64,000 nucleotides of DNA from Nymphaea colorata (taxonomy: Eukaryota; Streptophyta; Magnoliopsida; Nymphaeales; Nymphaeaceae), in the NCBI RefSeq assembly GCF_008831285.2, contig NC_045145.1:14276040-14340039 (forward strand), given 5' to 3'. The notes below the pieces were generated by a model that had not been told where the DNA came from, did not search any database, and saw nothing but the letters and a program-made list of their open reading frames with translations. Position 1 is the stretch's first letter, and each line of letters starts with the position of its first letter. The position numbers and the translations under genes are program-made. Shown here one piece after another: positions 1 through 12,181 of the stretch.

Positions 1-1657
1 CGCGATTCGTTAGAGTTCATTTCCCAAGATTTCGTCCGCATTCCCTGTCCTGACTGCCATACGAGCAGTCTGAGCCTCCATTTGCCATGAGCATCGCTGC
101 TTGTTTAAGTAAAGGTCAATGTGAGTCTTGGGCATGGGCTGAACTTCTTTCTTTTTCGTCTGCACGGTCCGGACGGCATTATGCTTCATAGCAGACTACG
201 CGGGTCTTGTCTTCGATTTAAATCCTTGTTCAAGTCAATTATCCAAGGCAATGTAATGTAAATCAGGAGTTGATAGTTCAAATTGGATTGAGTTTCATAA
301 ATGAATTCAGATTCATTCATGAATCTGAATTTTTTATTTTGCTTGAGCAGTCTTAATCACGAATCTGAATTTTATTTTGCTTGAGCAGTCTTTCTTTTGC
401 GTTGCTTTGTTCTTAGCACTGCAGTTGGTTGTTGTTTTATTTTTTAAATAAAAAAAATTCAGTATTACAATTTAGTGCAAGAACTATCTAGGTTAGTGGT
501 AAGTTGTATATTTTTTGGAAGTCCTCCTAGATATGGAGGTTGTGATTTGATGGTGTGGTCTACGGTGTTGATGTTTTCAGTCCTGCTTGAGATTCTGATC
601 GGTTTGGATTGTTGATGGTAAGATCATGTATACTATTGATGGTTTTGGTGGAACAAACTGGAAAATGATATGAAGGCTTGCTGTTTATCTTGCTAGAATT
701 GCTTAATCGTCGTGGCATTAGTTTGATTTTGTCTTCTGCCTCGGTAAGATGGTTGTTCCGTTTGATATGCATTTTCAAAGAGTCAATTTCCACACAAACC
801 ATATCCTCTGAATGTTAGAAACTGCCTTCCAAAAATTTGACATCATTTTGACGGGTTTCTCTGTTTCGTTCTTGAATTTGTAGCAATTAAGTTGGTACCA
901 CGCTGTAGCCTGTAGTCCTTCTCTCTTCTCTCATCATTGAAATTTCTTCCCAAGGTTTTCCATTATACTGTCCTACCATTTAGAAAATCCCCAAGGTCTG
1001 ATGGCCGTTTAAGCCAGAGCATGGAAATCACCTTTCCCTCGTAAAGAAAGCTTACCATGGTTCATTTCTCTGATTACGACGTATTTCATGCTCTTGGCCC
1101 ATCAGGGAGTACGCTCTTCGTCTATCTTTTCGCCAGGGATGCTCTCACTGCGGATGCCAAATGATGTGTAGCATACCTATGTTTTTACTTACAGACCCTA
1201 TTTTGGTCATGTTTTTTCACAATGGAATCTTGTTTTTTTCACCCATCAATTTTGATGCATGTAATTGTACATATATTTAATATTTTGATTTTTTTATGAT
1301 CAAATAATGCACTTAAAAAGTCTTTCAATTTGCCAAACAGTTTTTCTTTTCATAGATAGATTATGTAATCCATCTGTTGAATTATTTTTGGCTATTTGAT
1401 TAGTTAATTAATGAGTTCATGGGTTCTCCGACATACATTCAGCGAAATATGAAAATTATGTCAAACCGTTTGTTAGATATCCGATAGCTCGATTAGGAAT
1501 CGTTTATAAGATTATTGTTTGCAAAACAAAGTACGACAATGGTATGAATTGTGGACAAAAATCTAAAACTGGCGAGGTTCTTGGTAAAAAGAGAAACATA
1601 TGACCATTTGATAAGAAGCCGTTCTGTCCTTAGCGGCGGTGAGGAGGGGCCTTTTCC
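1..1657. other. Intergenic, no gene seen
   Basis: AT-rich DNA upstream of the PPR gene. Only short frames without recognisable protein content occur, including an 80-codon frame on the minus strand at 560-802. It presumably includes the promoter of the PPR gene at its right end. The only structure I see is a short direct repeat at 321-393. Confidence 0.6.
321..393. repeat. Two-copy direct repeat, unit about 40 bp
   Basis: The words gaatctgaatttt, attttgcttgagcagtctt occur at 321-354 and again at 361-393 with only a small length difference in the T run. This is a simple local tandem duplication with no evident function. Confidence 0.8.
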
Positions 1658-3835
1658 ATGAGTCTTCCCACACCCAAGTCATTGCATCCTCTGCTTCAGC
1701 AGCTCTCCTCCCTCCAATTCTATTGCCAGCTTCTCAGAGACTGCATCTCTTCCAGAGACCTGCGCACGGGCAGAGCCATTCACTCTCACCTCGTTAAATC
1801 ATCGCCACAGCCACCACATTTTGTGTCTCTCTCTAACCATCTCATTGAGCTATACTCGAAATGCGACCTCGTTTCTCTCGCCCGACGAACTTTCAACTCA
1901 ATCTTGGAGCCAAACGTCTTCTCTTGGAACATCATGATGGGGGGCTACGTCAAGGAGCAGTATATGCGACCTGCACAACAATTGTTCGACGAAATGCCCC
2001 AGCGAGATACGGTCTCGTGGAACACGTTGATTTCGGGCTACGCTGCGGTTGGTGACACCGAGAACGTGATGGCTTTGTTTCGTGAGATGCTGGAGAGGAA
2101 AGTCGCGATGGATAATTTCACCTTCTCCGGAGCCATTAGCGGCTGTTCCACAATGCAGCAGGTCCGAGCTGTTCATGGGTCAGTGATACGTGGGGGGTTC
2201 GATTCGCATGTGACGGTTCACAACACGCTGCTAACGGCTTACAGCAATTATGGATGCTTGGATGATTCTGAGCGGGTTTTTGAGTTGATGGAAACAAGAG
2301 ATAGAGTTACTATGAATGCCATGATTGTGGCATATGGGCAGCACAGGCGGGGTGCGGAAGCTTTGCTGTTGTTTCAGGATATGGTCCATCAAGATGTAGT
2401 TGTTGATATGTATTCTCTGGCTAGCCTTTTGACTGCATTTACAAGCTTAGCGGATCTTTCAGGTGGAAAACAGTTCCATGCCCAATTGATCAAAGCTGGC
2501 TATGAAAGCAATTCTCATGTTGGAAGTGGATTGGTTGACCTCTATTCCAAATGTGGCTCCATCCCTGATGCTGCTCAGGTGTTTAAAGAGATTCCTGAGC
2601 CAGACTTGGTTCTTTGGAACACCATGATTTCTGGATTTGCGATGAATGAGAGAGGAGAAGATTCAGTAGTCTGCTTTCGTGAATTGCAGAGGGAAGGCTT
2701 GCGGCCTGATGATTGCAGTTATGTATGTGTCATCAGTGCTTGTGCGGATTTAACTGTTCCTTTGCAGGGTAAACAGATCCATTCGTTGGTGGTCAGGACT
2801 GAGTTTGTCGATCACATATCTGTTAACAATGCTCTCATTACTATGTATTCTAAATGTGGTAATCTCAATGATGCACGCAATCTTTTTGATAGAATGCCCC
2901 AACATAACTCTATTTCATGTAATGCCATAATAGGCGGCTATGCACAGCATGGACATGGGATTAAAGCTCTTGAATTGTTTGAGCATATGAGGAAATCTGG
3001 GATTAAACCGACCAGTGTGACATTCATTTCAGTTCTATCTGCCTGCGGGCATACAGGAAAGGTTGAAGAAGGAAAGTCCTACTTTAGAGACATGAGAAAG
3101 GAATGCGGAATTGAGCCATCTGCAGAGCATTACTCGTGCATGGTAGATCTTCTAGGCCGAGCTGGACAGCTGGATGAAGCGGAAAGACTCATTAGTTCAA
3201 TGCCATTCCAACCAGGGGCAATTACCTGGGGTGCTTTACTTGGTGCCTGCAGAACTCACAGAAACATAGATCTGGGAACAAGGGTTGCAAGTGAACTACT
3301 TAGGTTAGAACCATCAAATGCATCAGCATATGTAATGCTTTCAAACATGTATGCAGATTCTGGAAGATGGGATGAAGCGGCAGCAATTAGAAAACTAATG
3401 AAAACCAGAGGGGTGAAGAAAACACCTGGCTGTAGTTGGATAGAGGTGAAGAAAAAAGTCCATGTCTTTGTGGCAGAAGATTGTTCCCACCCAAGAAGCC
3501 AAGAGATATACAAATTTCTAAAGGAAATTTCAAGGAGGATGAAGTTGGCAGGGTATGTGCCAGATATGAGATGGGCATTAGTTAGAGATACAGATGAAGA
3601 AGAGAGGACACTTAAACTAGAGCACCACAGTGAGAAATTGGCTGTCGCATTTGGATTGATGAGCTCGGGCATTGGAGTGCCTATTCTCGTAATGAAAAAC
3701 CTCAGGATATGTGGGGATTGCCATAATGCCATCAAATTCATCTCTGCAATTGTTGGAAGAGAAATAACAGTGAGAGACGCGTATAGGTTTCATTGCTTCA
3801 AAGAAGGCAAATGCTCGTGTGGGGATTACTGGTGA
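1658..3835 (+). CDS. DYW-class pentatricopeptide repeat protein (At3g49710-like)
   Basis: Intronless 725-codon frame starting at ATG 1658 and ending in TGA. PPR proteins bind organelle RNA, and PLS-DYW members act in C-to-U editing in plastids or mitochondria. The body is a run of P, L and S motifs (repeated 'VSWNTLISGYA', 'LVDLYSKCGS', 'MYSKCGNLNDA' words) from about residue 50 to 500. E and E+ motifs follow ('ITWGALLGACRTHRN', 'KKTPGCSWIEVKKKVHVF'), then a complete DYW deaminase domain. The zinc/catalytic signature is present: HSE at 657-659, CGDC at 685-688, and the C-terminal CSCGDYW. From memory the sequence closely follows Arabidopsis At3g49710, including the 'EVKKK.HVFVAED' and 'NLRICGDCHNAIKF' stretches. 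The next gene is the CGR homologue, as in Arabidopsis. The first 40 residues may be an organelle presequence, but the destination cannot be decided here. Confidence 0.95.
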   Translation: MSLPTPKSLHPLLQQLSSLQFYCQLLRDCISSRDLRTGRAIHSHLVKSSPQPPHFVSLSNHLIELYSKCDLVSLARRTFNSILEPNVFSWNIMMGGYVKEQYMRPAQQLFDEMPQRDTVSWNTLISGYAAVGDTENVMALFREMLERKVAMDNFTFSGAISGCSTMQQVRAVHGSVIRGGFDSHVTVHNTLLTAYSNYGCLDDSERVFELMETRDRVTMNAMIVAYGQHRRGAEALLLFQDMVHQDVVVDMYSLASLLTAFTSLADLSGGKQFHAQLIKAGYESNSHVGSGLVDLYSKCGSIPDAAQVFKEIPEPDLVLWNTMISGFAMNERGEDSVVCFRELQREGLRPDDCSYVCVISACADLTVPLQGKQIHSLVVRTEFVDHISVNNALITMYSKCGNLNDARNLFDRMPQHNSISCNAIIGGYAQHGHGIKALELFEHMRKSGIKPTSVTFISVLSACGHTGKVEEGKSYFRDMRKECGIEPSAEHYSCMVDLLGRAGQLDEAERLISSMPFQPGAITWGALLGACRTHRNIDLGTRVASELLRLEPSNASAYVMLSNMYADSGRWDEAAAIRKLMKTRGVKKTPGCSWIEVKKKVHVFVAEDCSHPRSQEIYKFLKEISRRMKLAGYVPDMRWALVRDTDEEERTLKLEHHSEKLAVAFGLMSSGIGVPILVMKNLRICGDCHNAIKFISAIVGREITVRDAYRFHCFKEGKCSCGDYW

Positions 3836-5003
3836 GCTGGAGCTAGGCTTTCATTCCTGCAAGGGAACTTTATTTTTTTTCCCAGAGCTATCCTTTACTG
3901 AGTTGATAACGCTTACTCAGTTAAGGTGCTAGCTTGTTGTTAACGCACATTGACAAGAGCGTATGCACCCTTGTCTGCTTTTTGGTTGCTTGCTGCTGGG
4001 ACACTGTAATTCCTTGAGAATACAATACTCTGACTAGGCATGCAAAACCGGCTGGATATGGAAGAGAAACAACATTTCGGTCGGGCTAGAATTGACTTTG
4101 ATACATTCAGAAATGACAAACTGTCATATGTACTGCAGCCCATTAGCAACCCTTACTCAGAGAGTGCTGTAAAATGAGTAGAAGAAGGAGCTGACTGCTG
4201 ATTATTTACAAATGAAAAGCCAGCAGTCTTGATGTTCTGATGCTAAGAATATGTGAATAACAGATAACTACATGATTTGTTTTTCAATTCTGTATGCGAA
4301 GTGCTATAGCATCTTTGAGGGTGAAGGCATGAAACTTGAACGGATGCTGCATTTTTACAGGTTCAGAATAGATGTGCAGGGATTGGTATCACGAACTTGC
4401 AATGATATCTTTCTAAGCCAGAACGGCCAGCCCAAAGTGCGGTTGCTTGTAGCCACAACCGCATGCATTTTGTCCTTAAAATTGTATATCATTCTTGGAG
4501 CTCTTGCTGCCGTCAGGTGTCAATTGGAAATAATAAATCTTGATTCTTTAATTTGTATAAAAGCAGTCATGTGAATAAAACTAATCTATGAAGCCAAATT
4601 TTGGCGACTTGGCTGTAATTTAGATAGTTATAATGCCATGGATGTCATTCCTTGAACAAGCTGAAGTTATGGGTATACAGCCTGCGGTTAAAAGGGTACT
4701 CTCAAAGGGTTTTATTGCTGCTCTGAACAGTATTCAGTCCGAGTTTCCTTTCCGAAGCAAGTTTTGCCGACGGTGCTATTAGATGTATGGGCCTCGACGA
4801 GTTTCTATTTTTTTTTTCTCATGAACTAGCCTTCTTATGATGTCTGACTTTATCGTCCATCATACCTTGGAATGTTTCTGCTGCGGGGGGAAAAAATTGC
4901 CAAAGGGTTGTTTTTATAGTTATAAAAAAAGGGAACACTTACCGAATGGAAATATGGTATCGAATTAAAGGATCTGTTGTGCCCATTTTAGTTTTAGAGA
5001 ATA

Positions 5004-5076
5004 CAGCCACTCGGACTCGAACCGAGATGCACTGCTTCTTAAGAACAACGTGTCTACCGATTTCTCCATGGTGGCC
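5004..5076 (-). pseudogene. Decayed plastid-derived tRNA-Leu (trnL-UAG-like)
   Basis: Read on the minus strand, this matches plastid trnL(UAG) over almost its whole length: 'GGTAGACACG' in the D arm, the anticodon arm 'TTCTTAAGAAG', and 'ATCTCGGTTCGAGTCCGAG' in the T arm. Compared with the plastid gene as I recall it, about six bases are missing from the variable arm. The acceptor stem no longer pairs fully, and the anticodon position reads TAA where TAG is expected. This fits a nuclear insertion of plastid DNA (NUPT) that has drifted. The extent of plastid DNA on either side could not be judged. Confidence 0.75.
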
Positions 5077-6127
5077 TGTTCAAAGTGATACTAACCTATG
5101 CATATTCAATCGTCGATATTGAGAGATTCAATGTAATTGCAATAGATGATTATTGAATCAATCAAGAATAGCCATTCAAGTCAATATTTGAAGGTTCCAT
5201 TATTGTTTCTAGCTTACCTTAGTAATAGTGAATCAATGGGGAAAATAGTTGATCGATGGGGAAAATGGCAATCCCCATCTCGCATATCATATAAAAACGG
5301 CTTTCTACTTGCATGACATATCCGAAAAAAGTTTCTGCATCTTCACCGAATTTCGTCGACCGTCCTAGTTACCTCACTGGCAACAACCGCCATGATTGGT
5401 TGCATTAGCCAGCCATAACTCCGTAACCAGTGTAAAAATGTCGCTACCAAGGTTCCTTAGATTCCTTATTCAATTTATGAATACAACAGAAATGGCTTGG
5501 AGGTAGTTGTATTTCATGGTTGTAGGATACCGTAAAGACGAACCAGAAAGTTATGCACACAGGCCTAACAAATTCTTGTAAAAATTTCAAGGATTGGGGA
5601 TGACATAGGTCACTTCCCCCGTGCTGGAAGGTCCTCAACAGAAAAAGGAAAAAAAAGGCAAGAAGACCTTTTTCAAAGACAGCCATCTGCATCATGAAGT
5701 TTGGTAAAGCGTTATTAAAACATAGGTCATATGCATTACATTACTGGGGTTTACTGGAAAAAGTGCAAACTGAATATCAAGCCAAAGTTGCGTCTCAGTT
5801 TCAAGCTATAAAACAGTGACTGGCACGGTGGGGGTGACCATATCTGCCAAGCGGTCAGTCATAAAGTGATGATTTTAAGTTGCACAAGTTAAAGACGGGT
5901 GCAACTCCAAAGATCAGGGATGACATGTAGAGGACGTCCGAATCACCATCCATGGAACATGTCACAAAACGACACAGAAAAATAATCCAGAGGAAGACCC
6001 ACATTGGGTGCGCCCGTTCTGTTGATGCAAATGCTGCCTTTGTCGGATCCGCGTCTGTTCTCTTTTTGGGACGCCAAGAAGAAGCGGCCTGTTCCTGGTG
6101 TTCCAGCAACGGATCGTAAAGGAGTTG

Positions 6128-6241
6128 TTCTCGTTTTTGGGATGCTAAGAACAAATTGTCTTGTCCGTGGTACTCCAGGGACGGATCGTCAGGTTCTGCT
6201 GCTCAGGTAAGATCGTGGTTCTTGGCATCCAAAAACGAGAA
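6128..6241. repeat. Imperfect inverted repeat with a preceding related copy
   Basis: The word ttctcgtttttgggatgct at 6128-6146 recurs as its reverse complement at 6218-6241 (gcatccaaaaacgagaa). A related direct copy (tctttttgggacgccaagaa) sits at 6060-6080, followed both times by 'gttccagcaacggatcgt'-like sequence. This looks like a small transposon remnant, possibly a MITE end, but I cannot assign a family. Confidence 0.55.
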
Positions 6242-6739
6242 ATCATACATTTTCATAAAGTTCTACCACTACGCTCACGAGGGTATGCAACTGAATTTAT
6301 CTCCTCCAACTCTTCCAGAAAAAAAAAAAGTTGCATAGAGTGACCTCAGGCTACCTGGTCAAATGAACATAAAGACTGGTGCCTATTATAGAGTAAATAA
6401 AACTTTTAAAGGCATCTTATCCATGGGAGATGAATTTCAATCTCTTCAACAAAAAAACATTCTCAACCAGGCTACACCACAAATTAGCCCTTCCCTTCGT
6501 CCCAAAGGCAGAGTACAAAGGAAATTCATACTAGTGTTTTCCACCTGGACTGAAGTAACCAGTCAACTGCAAGCCTATTTACTGCACTATAAATAAAAAA
6601 GTAAAAGAAAAAAAAATCCATTACCGACCCACCAGCATCCCTCATCCAACGTAATGAATAAGCATAAATAAAATTGATGTAAAACTTGCGAAATTCTTTC
6701 ATGCAAGTGGAAACCCCGATCACCTATCGCTATTAGCCC

Positions 6740-8309
6740 TTACGGTCTGATGTGGAAAATCTGGCAACTCGGTTTGTACGACCTCTTCGCCGCAGCCTGC
6801 TCAAATTTCTTGGTAATCGCTTCATTGTCTTGTAAACCAGTTTGCAAGAAGTAGCGAATCCACCAGGATTGGCTTCGGAGTTTAGCCTTCCAGAAGAGCA
6901 TAAAAAATAGAGTTAGTATCAGCCGTACTCATCATTTCCTCATCAAAACCACAAGCTAGTAAACTAAGCACGTGCAGGCACCAACTTACTTCATGGACAT
7001 GTGTGACACAAGTATTTTATGGTCAGAGATCAACAGAAACCTAGAAAATGACTTAACGCCAGTTGTCTCATGTCTCGAGTGCTTTAGCATAGAATTTATC
7101 AAAAAGTAAAGTTGACTATAGCAGAAGAATGTTTAAAAAATCATTGACCAAGAGGAAAGTAGACAACCAACAAACGTCTACTGCTTGAAGAAATTAGAAG
7201 ACAGAGGAGTAACATCTAACAAGTCACGTACGGAATTTAGATAGTAATGAAATCAGATGATGAGAACATCATAACGTGGAAGGTAGTGAACCTACAAATC
7301 AGCATATGCCACAGGATAACGCAATGTAACAATAACAACATAAATGCTTGAGCTATATAAGGCCAGAACATACTAAACAGAAAGCAGCTTGTCATCAAAC
7401 CAAAAAGTACACCCAAATTTGCAACAAAAATGATCCCAATGTTCATTAAAAGAGGCAAGCTAAATACATCAAGAAACCATAACCAATAAAAAGGAAAACT
7501 TACAGGTCTCCCGAATTTGGACACTTCAGGTACTTTAGCTCTATGATGGCCAGGATAACCTTCAGGATGAAAAAGGAAAAACAAATCAGTATCTGTCGGT
7601 GGCATTGAATGCCTATTAACAAACATGTGAAGAAATGGTACAGTGGGATATGTAAACTCAGGGCCCCCAAAAATAATGTCAAGTAGCTTGATATGAAAGG
7701 TCATAAAAGTACCCACCGGCAAACTAGTTTTTCTCATTCCTTTTATAGATTCTTTCTATTGTCGCAACACTGCTCAGTGTTATCTGTATCAAACAACATA
7801 GACCTGTATCACACGACACATATCCTAAGGTCAAAGACATCAGTACAATTTTCCTAAGTGTGTCGGTGGTGCATCAGTCATACCGTATCGTACCATATGG
7901 CCTATACACCCCATATCAAACAATACGGGGCTAGGGCATTTTTTTTTTTATTTTGTTTCATTTTTTGCATTACAACTCACTGTTCCTCCTCATTCCAAAC
8001 ACTTTTAGAACTTTGTGACGGAGGCAGGTTTTTGAGAGAAATCGTCGATTTGAGTGATAAATCGTCACTTTGAGAGAGAATACAGCCGGTTTGAAGGAAG
8101 CTTTGCATGTGGGAGACCAATACGTAATGATTGATTATAATCATGAATTCATGATATTAATCACAAACGTATTTTAAATTATCATTTGGCAGAAAAGAAT
8201 GATAAGTTGTGATGTGATCTAAAACACTTTATAGGTTTAAGTCGATGTGTTAACATATTATGGCTTAAGAATGATGAATCATAAATGTTCATTATGTGTG
8301 ATGAGTTTG

Positions 8310-8347
<38 letters not shown>

Positions 8348-11300
8348 ACATTCGTCATGGTTTTCCTGATTTTTTATGAAATATTCTCTATTTTCCTTCT
8401 TTTTTTTTTGCTTTTTTATGAATTAAAAAAAATTACGATGCATTTACAATACATTATACGACACATAGGTTGGCCTGACCGATACGCGATACCATATGCC
8501 TTTTACAACATTGCTCCCGCTAGCAAGAAATAATGTATGAAGCAGTAGAAAAGATTAAATAAAAACAACTATTAAAAATAAGATTATGGCAAAAGTCCAT
8601 TTCAGGTTTTGATAAAAGTTAGTCTATCAAACTCCTCATAGCTTAACTAAGCATTCCCAACAATCGGGATCTATAAAAGTGAAGACCTACATAGAATCAG
8701 GAACTCAAAATTTATCAAATTGCAAGAGATAATGCATAATCCATATTCTAGGTAGCACAAGTTCACATTGGCATGTCGCAGCCTAGTCAAATTACATGCT
8801 TAGAGTTGTATCCCACCTGTGCCCTTTTGAGAAGAAAAGTCATGATACCCTAGGAAATATGCCTATGATTCACATAATATAAGAACTCGTAATAGCTGAA
8901 ACAGAAAGCCACAGTCACCATCTATAATAGCAAGTCTTATCAGTTCTGCTTTAGTGGAGAACAGAAATAAATGATCTTAAGAATAAAAGCAAGAAACACC
9001 AAATAATATATAAAAATGTCATTAATCTATTAGTCAATGTTCAAAACATTGCTTAATCAGTATATTAAAGTTAAAAAACGATTTGATGCCAAACATTGAT
9101 TTCTAAATGTAATGGTCCCAAAGCCACATAAAAGAACCACCAGCTTTGGTTAACCCTCAAAACACGATTAGAGAATTAATATCTCCCAAAACCTTTTAGC
9201 TAGAAACAAATTGTATCAACAGCGCTCAAATTTGTTAATGCAAACAAACAGGCAAAGTAAAGCAATTAATCCCACGTATTTGATATTTTTAATGCAGAAA
9301 TGCCACCTTTAAGACTACATGTATTACCAATTGGAAAAAACTTTTAGGAAACTGACCAGCAAACAGAACCAGGCCATCCTTCGCCACTCTAGCAAGATCT
9401 GGAAGTGACTTGTTGAGATATCTTGGAGACAGATAATCCAGTGCATCTGACACAATCACGACAGAAAATGAATCTGCCTTGTATGGCAGAGGAAACTTAA
9501 TATCAGCTACACGTACAATGCCCTTGCGCACAAGGGCCTTGCAACTGCTGTCTGTGTCTTCCATGTCATATGGCTCCACACCCCAAGCTTCAGTGTCCTC
9601 TTCTTTCAATAATTTTGAGACAATTGCACATGTATCAGGGCCAATGTGCAGAATATGGCGCATACTATCACCATAGACCTTTTTCAGAAGAGGCATCGCC
9701 TTCAGCACTTCCAATGTGCAAGAATTTTCTCCTGCCCAAAGAAACAAATTTTGAAATAAGTCAAAAGGCATGCTTTCCTGCTTTTCTGAGATACAAATTC
9801 TTGAGTTCGTGGAAGTGAAAAAAATGCATGTGAATCATGTCAAATATGCAAAATTTCACCTGCATTCAAAGATGCAAGAGGAAAAAATACATATAGAACA
9901 CAGTGCCAGGAGTTCAATATTTTTGCAAAAAAGGGCTTAAAGGCATCTCTGAATATCCTATAGTATACATTTAAAGATCTGCAATATATTTATCTGAATT
10001 GAGTATGTAACAGAACCTGCACAGGTTGTTGAGTAGCCCCTAATTCATGAATATTCTCATTCCAAATGTCAATTCGTTACACAAATGGGCTAAGAAAGAA
10101 GCCCCCAAGGACAGAAAAACACATATACTTTTGTCCTAATTCAAACAAGTTTAATAAGAGACCATGAATCATTTCCAAACATAAAGTCGAGAGCAAAATA
10201 CTCGACCACGCAGCACACAAGCTAGAGATTTGTCTTTCATGGAGAGGTTCACACCAGCTCTCTACTCGTAGCAATAAATCTGAATAATCTGTTTCAGAAT
10301 ATCAAATCCTGTGGAACAGGCATCAGTCTTCAAGAAAAATTTCCAGAAAGGTTGCTAAAACAAATGCATTTCTTTGTAAACAAGCACACAAACACAAACA
10401 AAGCACATGCAAATGTATAATGGCACATATTTATGTATGCATGTACAAATGTATAAATGAAAGAGTGGATGTACACAAGTACATAATATATGTATGCATG
10501 TCTACTAATTTGTGCACAGCCAAGTCCCATGTCATGACAGATCTACAATTTCAGATAAAAAAATGATTTTTGAAATTTTAACATAACTTAGACTATTTTC
10601 TGCAGCTCCTGAAGACATTAACAATAAATCACAAATAAAGAAGATGATAATTAGAAGAATGGAGAACAAAAAAATTAGCCTGCCACAAGCTAGAGGAAGA
10701 CAGACATTTAAGATTGCAGAAAATGGTAGTCCAAATAGATACTTAGACATTAGATCAAGTATTTGATCAAAATTTCAAATACAGAAACAACATAAAAAAC
10801 CGTGTTATTATCTTCACTTAATGTTTGAAGAAAGCATCTTCCTATGAAACTTTGTTTCCTCTAGAAATAGAAAGATGGAAATATAGTTGCTTTTCCTCAT
10901 TAGGGACCAGGAAACAACCATATAGCTGACACCTATATTCCGAATTCCTAATATATTTTACTATCTTCTGTAAGTCTCCTTTTTAATATCCAGCGCTTGA
11001 GACTTTTATACGTTTGACCACACATATGGTGATTTTAAATTTGAAGAGGCCCAAGATCCTCTCTTGTTATTGCCATATATCTGCATGATATCAACTGAAA
11101 GACAGATGAGATTATGCATTCCTCGTCCTCGTTTAGGACCTTCATGCTTAAAACCAAATTAACCATCTCAAGAATGGGATAGGCATACCACACATGTAGG
11201 CAAATTGTGGCTATCATCAGGTTAAAGTTCAGATCTTGCATTTATTGGAGCTTGCAATAAGCTGATCAAATCACAAGTGCTCATATTTCTCACCAATGAT

Positions 11301-12141
11301 CTTAACAAAATATTACATTTACAAGGCTTTTGACATGAATATAATTCTTGATATTCTAGGTGAATCATTATCTACTGTCACATTGAAAGAAACTAAGCTC
11401 CCAAATAGCAACGCTAAATAGTAATAAAGCAACAAAGGCTTACCATCATCCCTAGTCAAAGCTTCCTTTTCACTCCTAAAACTCCCTGTTTCAAGTAAAT
11501 GGAGGAACTTTAGAGTCACAACATAAATTATGAATGCAAAAAATGAACATATACTACACACACCCCCCAAACAATATCTTGAGATTCTCCATACGGAATT
11601 CCCCAAAGATGTGAAACACTAGTTACACCTATGGCTGGGTGCACATCAGAACCCAACCTAGAAAACACCGAACAAAGTGCTATTGATCTATCTTTTTACA
11701 AAGCATAAAAAGTTCTCTTCCAATATTATAAGGCCATAAAGACAACGATTCTAACGCATTGGCCCGAGTAATACTTATGAAGAGCTTCTGAACAAACCAA
11801 AACGCTCTAATAAAGCTTAATGTGCTGAATTCTGGACAAGAAATTTTGGTTCAAACCTGAGCCGCTGTAAGAATATCCAATGAAAAGGAAAGCGCCCTGC
11901 AAGAATGGTCAAGAATGTTGTTAGACATCGATATAACTGGCACCTAGTTTTTGCTTTAGAAGGCATAAAGCAACAACCACTCCGATGCCACTTTCTTTCA
12001 GCAGAGACTACATACCAGAAGAATCAAACCAACGGATAACAAGGGAGAGGACCGCGATTTCTGATGCAGAGCATTCGTCAATGGCACGGTGGAGCTCTCA
12101 GCAAAGCGCCTAGCGTTCGGATTCACCTGCCTCCTCGACAT
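6740..12141 (-). CDS. CGR2/CGR3-like: CGR2/CGR3-type Golgi pectin methyltransferase
   Basis: Six coding exons on the minus strand: 12016-12141, 11857-11896, 11444-11485, 9357-9731, 7504-7559 and 6740-6886. Phases join cleanly to 786 nt (261 residues). All introns are GT-AG; the largest (7560-9356) is 1.8 kb. CGR2 and CGR3 are Golgi proteins needed for methyl-esterification of homogalacturonan. The N-terminus (MSRRQVNPNARRFAE) is basic and cytosolic, followed by a membrane anchor at about residues 34-53 (LLSVGLILLGAFLFIGYSYS). The luminal domain has the conserved 'CTLEV', 'HIGPDTC', 'EAWGVEPYDMED', 'RVADIKFPLPY', 'VIVSDALDYLSPRYLNK' and 'KVPEVSKFGRP' blocks. 'SWWIRYFLQ' and the C-terminal 'PSCQIFHIRP' complete it. 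The length equals that of the Arabidopsis proteins. The exact paralogue (CGR2 or CGR3) is not decided by sequence, although gene order points to CGR2 (At3g49720). Confidence 0.93.
7763..8520. mobile_element. Possible transposon remnant inside CGR intron 5
   Basis: A block rich in 'gataccatatg', 'cgtaccatatgg' and 'acgatacgcgat' words occupies the 1.8-kb intron. It is bounded by near-identical direct words: caacactgctc at about 7763 and caacattgctc at about 8506, which could be a target-site duplication. I see no clear terminal inverted repeat. A TA dinucleotide run lies at 8313-8342. Family unknown. Confidence 0.35.
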
Positions 12142-12181
12142 GACTCTCGATCTACAACTCTTCCACCTTCTGGAGCTTTAG

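Larger units (their letters stand above)
3836..6739. other. 3' flank of PPR gene and convergent spacer
   Basis: Spacer between the convergent PPR and CGR genes. An AATAAA-type polyadenylation word is at about 4573, downstream of the PPR stop. A decayed plastid tRNA-Leu lies at 5004-5076 and an inverted repeat at 6128-6241. No protein-coding gene is recognisable; the 100-codon frame at 4272-4574 shows no family features. Confidence 0.6.

Noticed and set aside
5004-5076. Functional nuclear tRNA-Leu gene
   Set aside because: The acceptor stem is mispaired and the variable arm is shortened, so it was called a decayed plastid copy.
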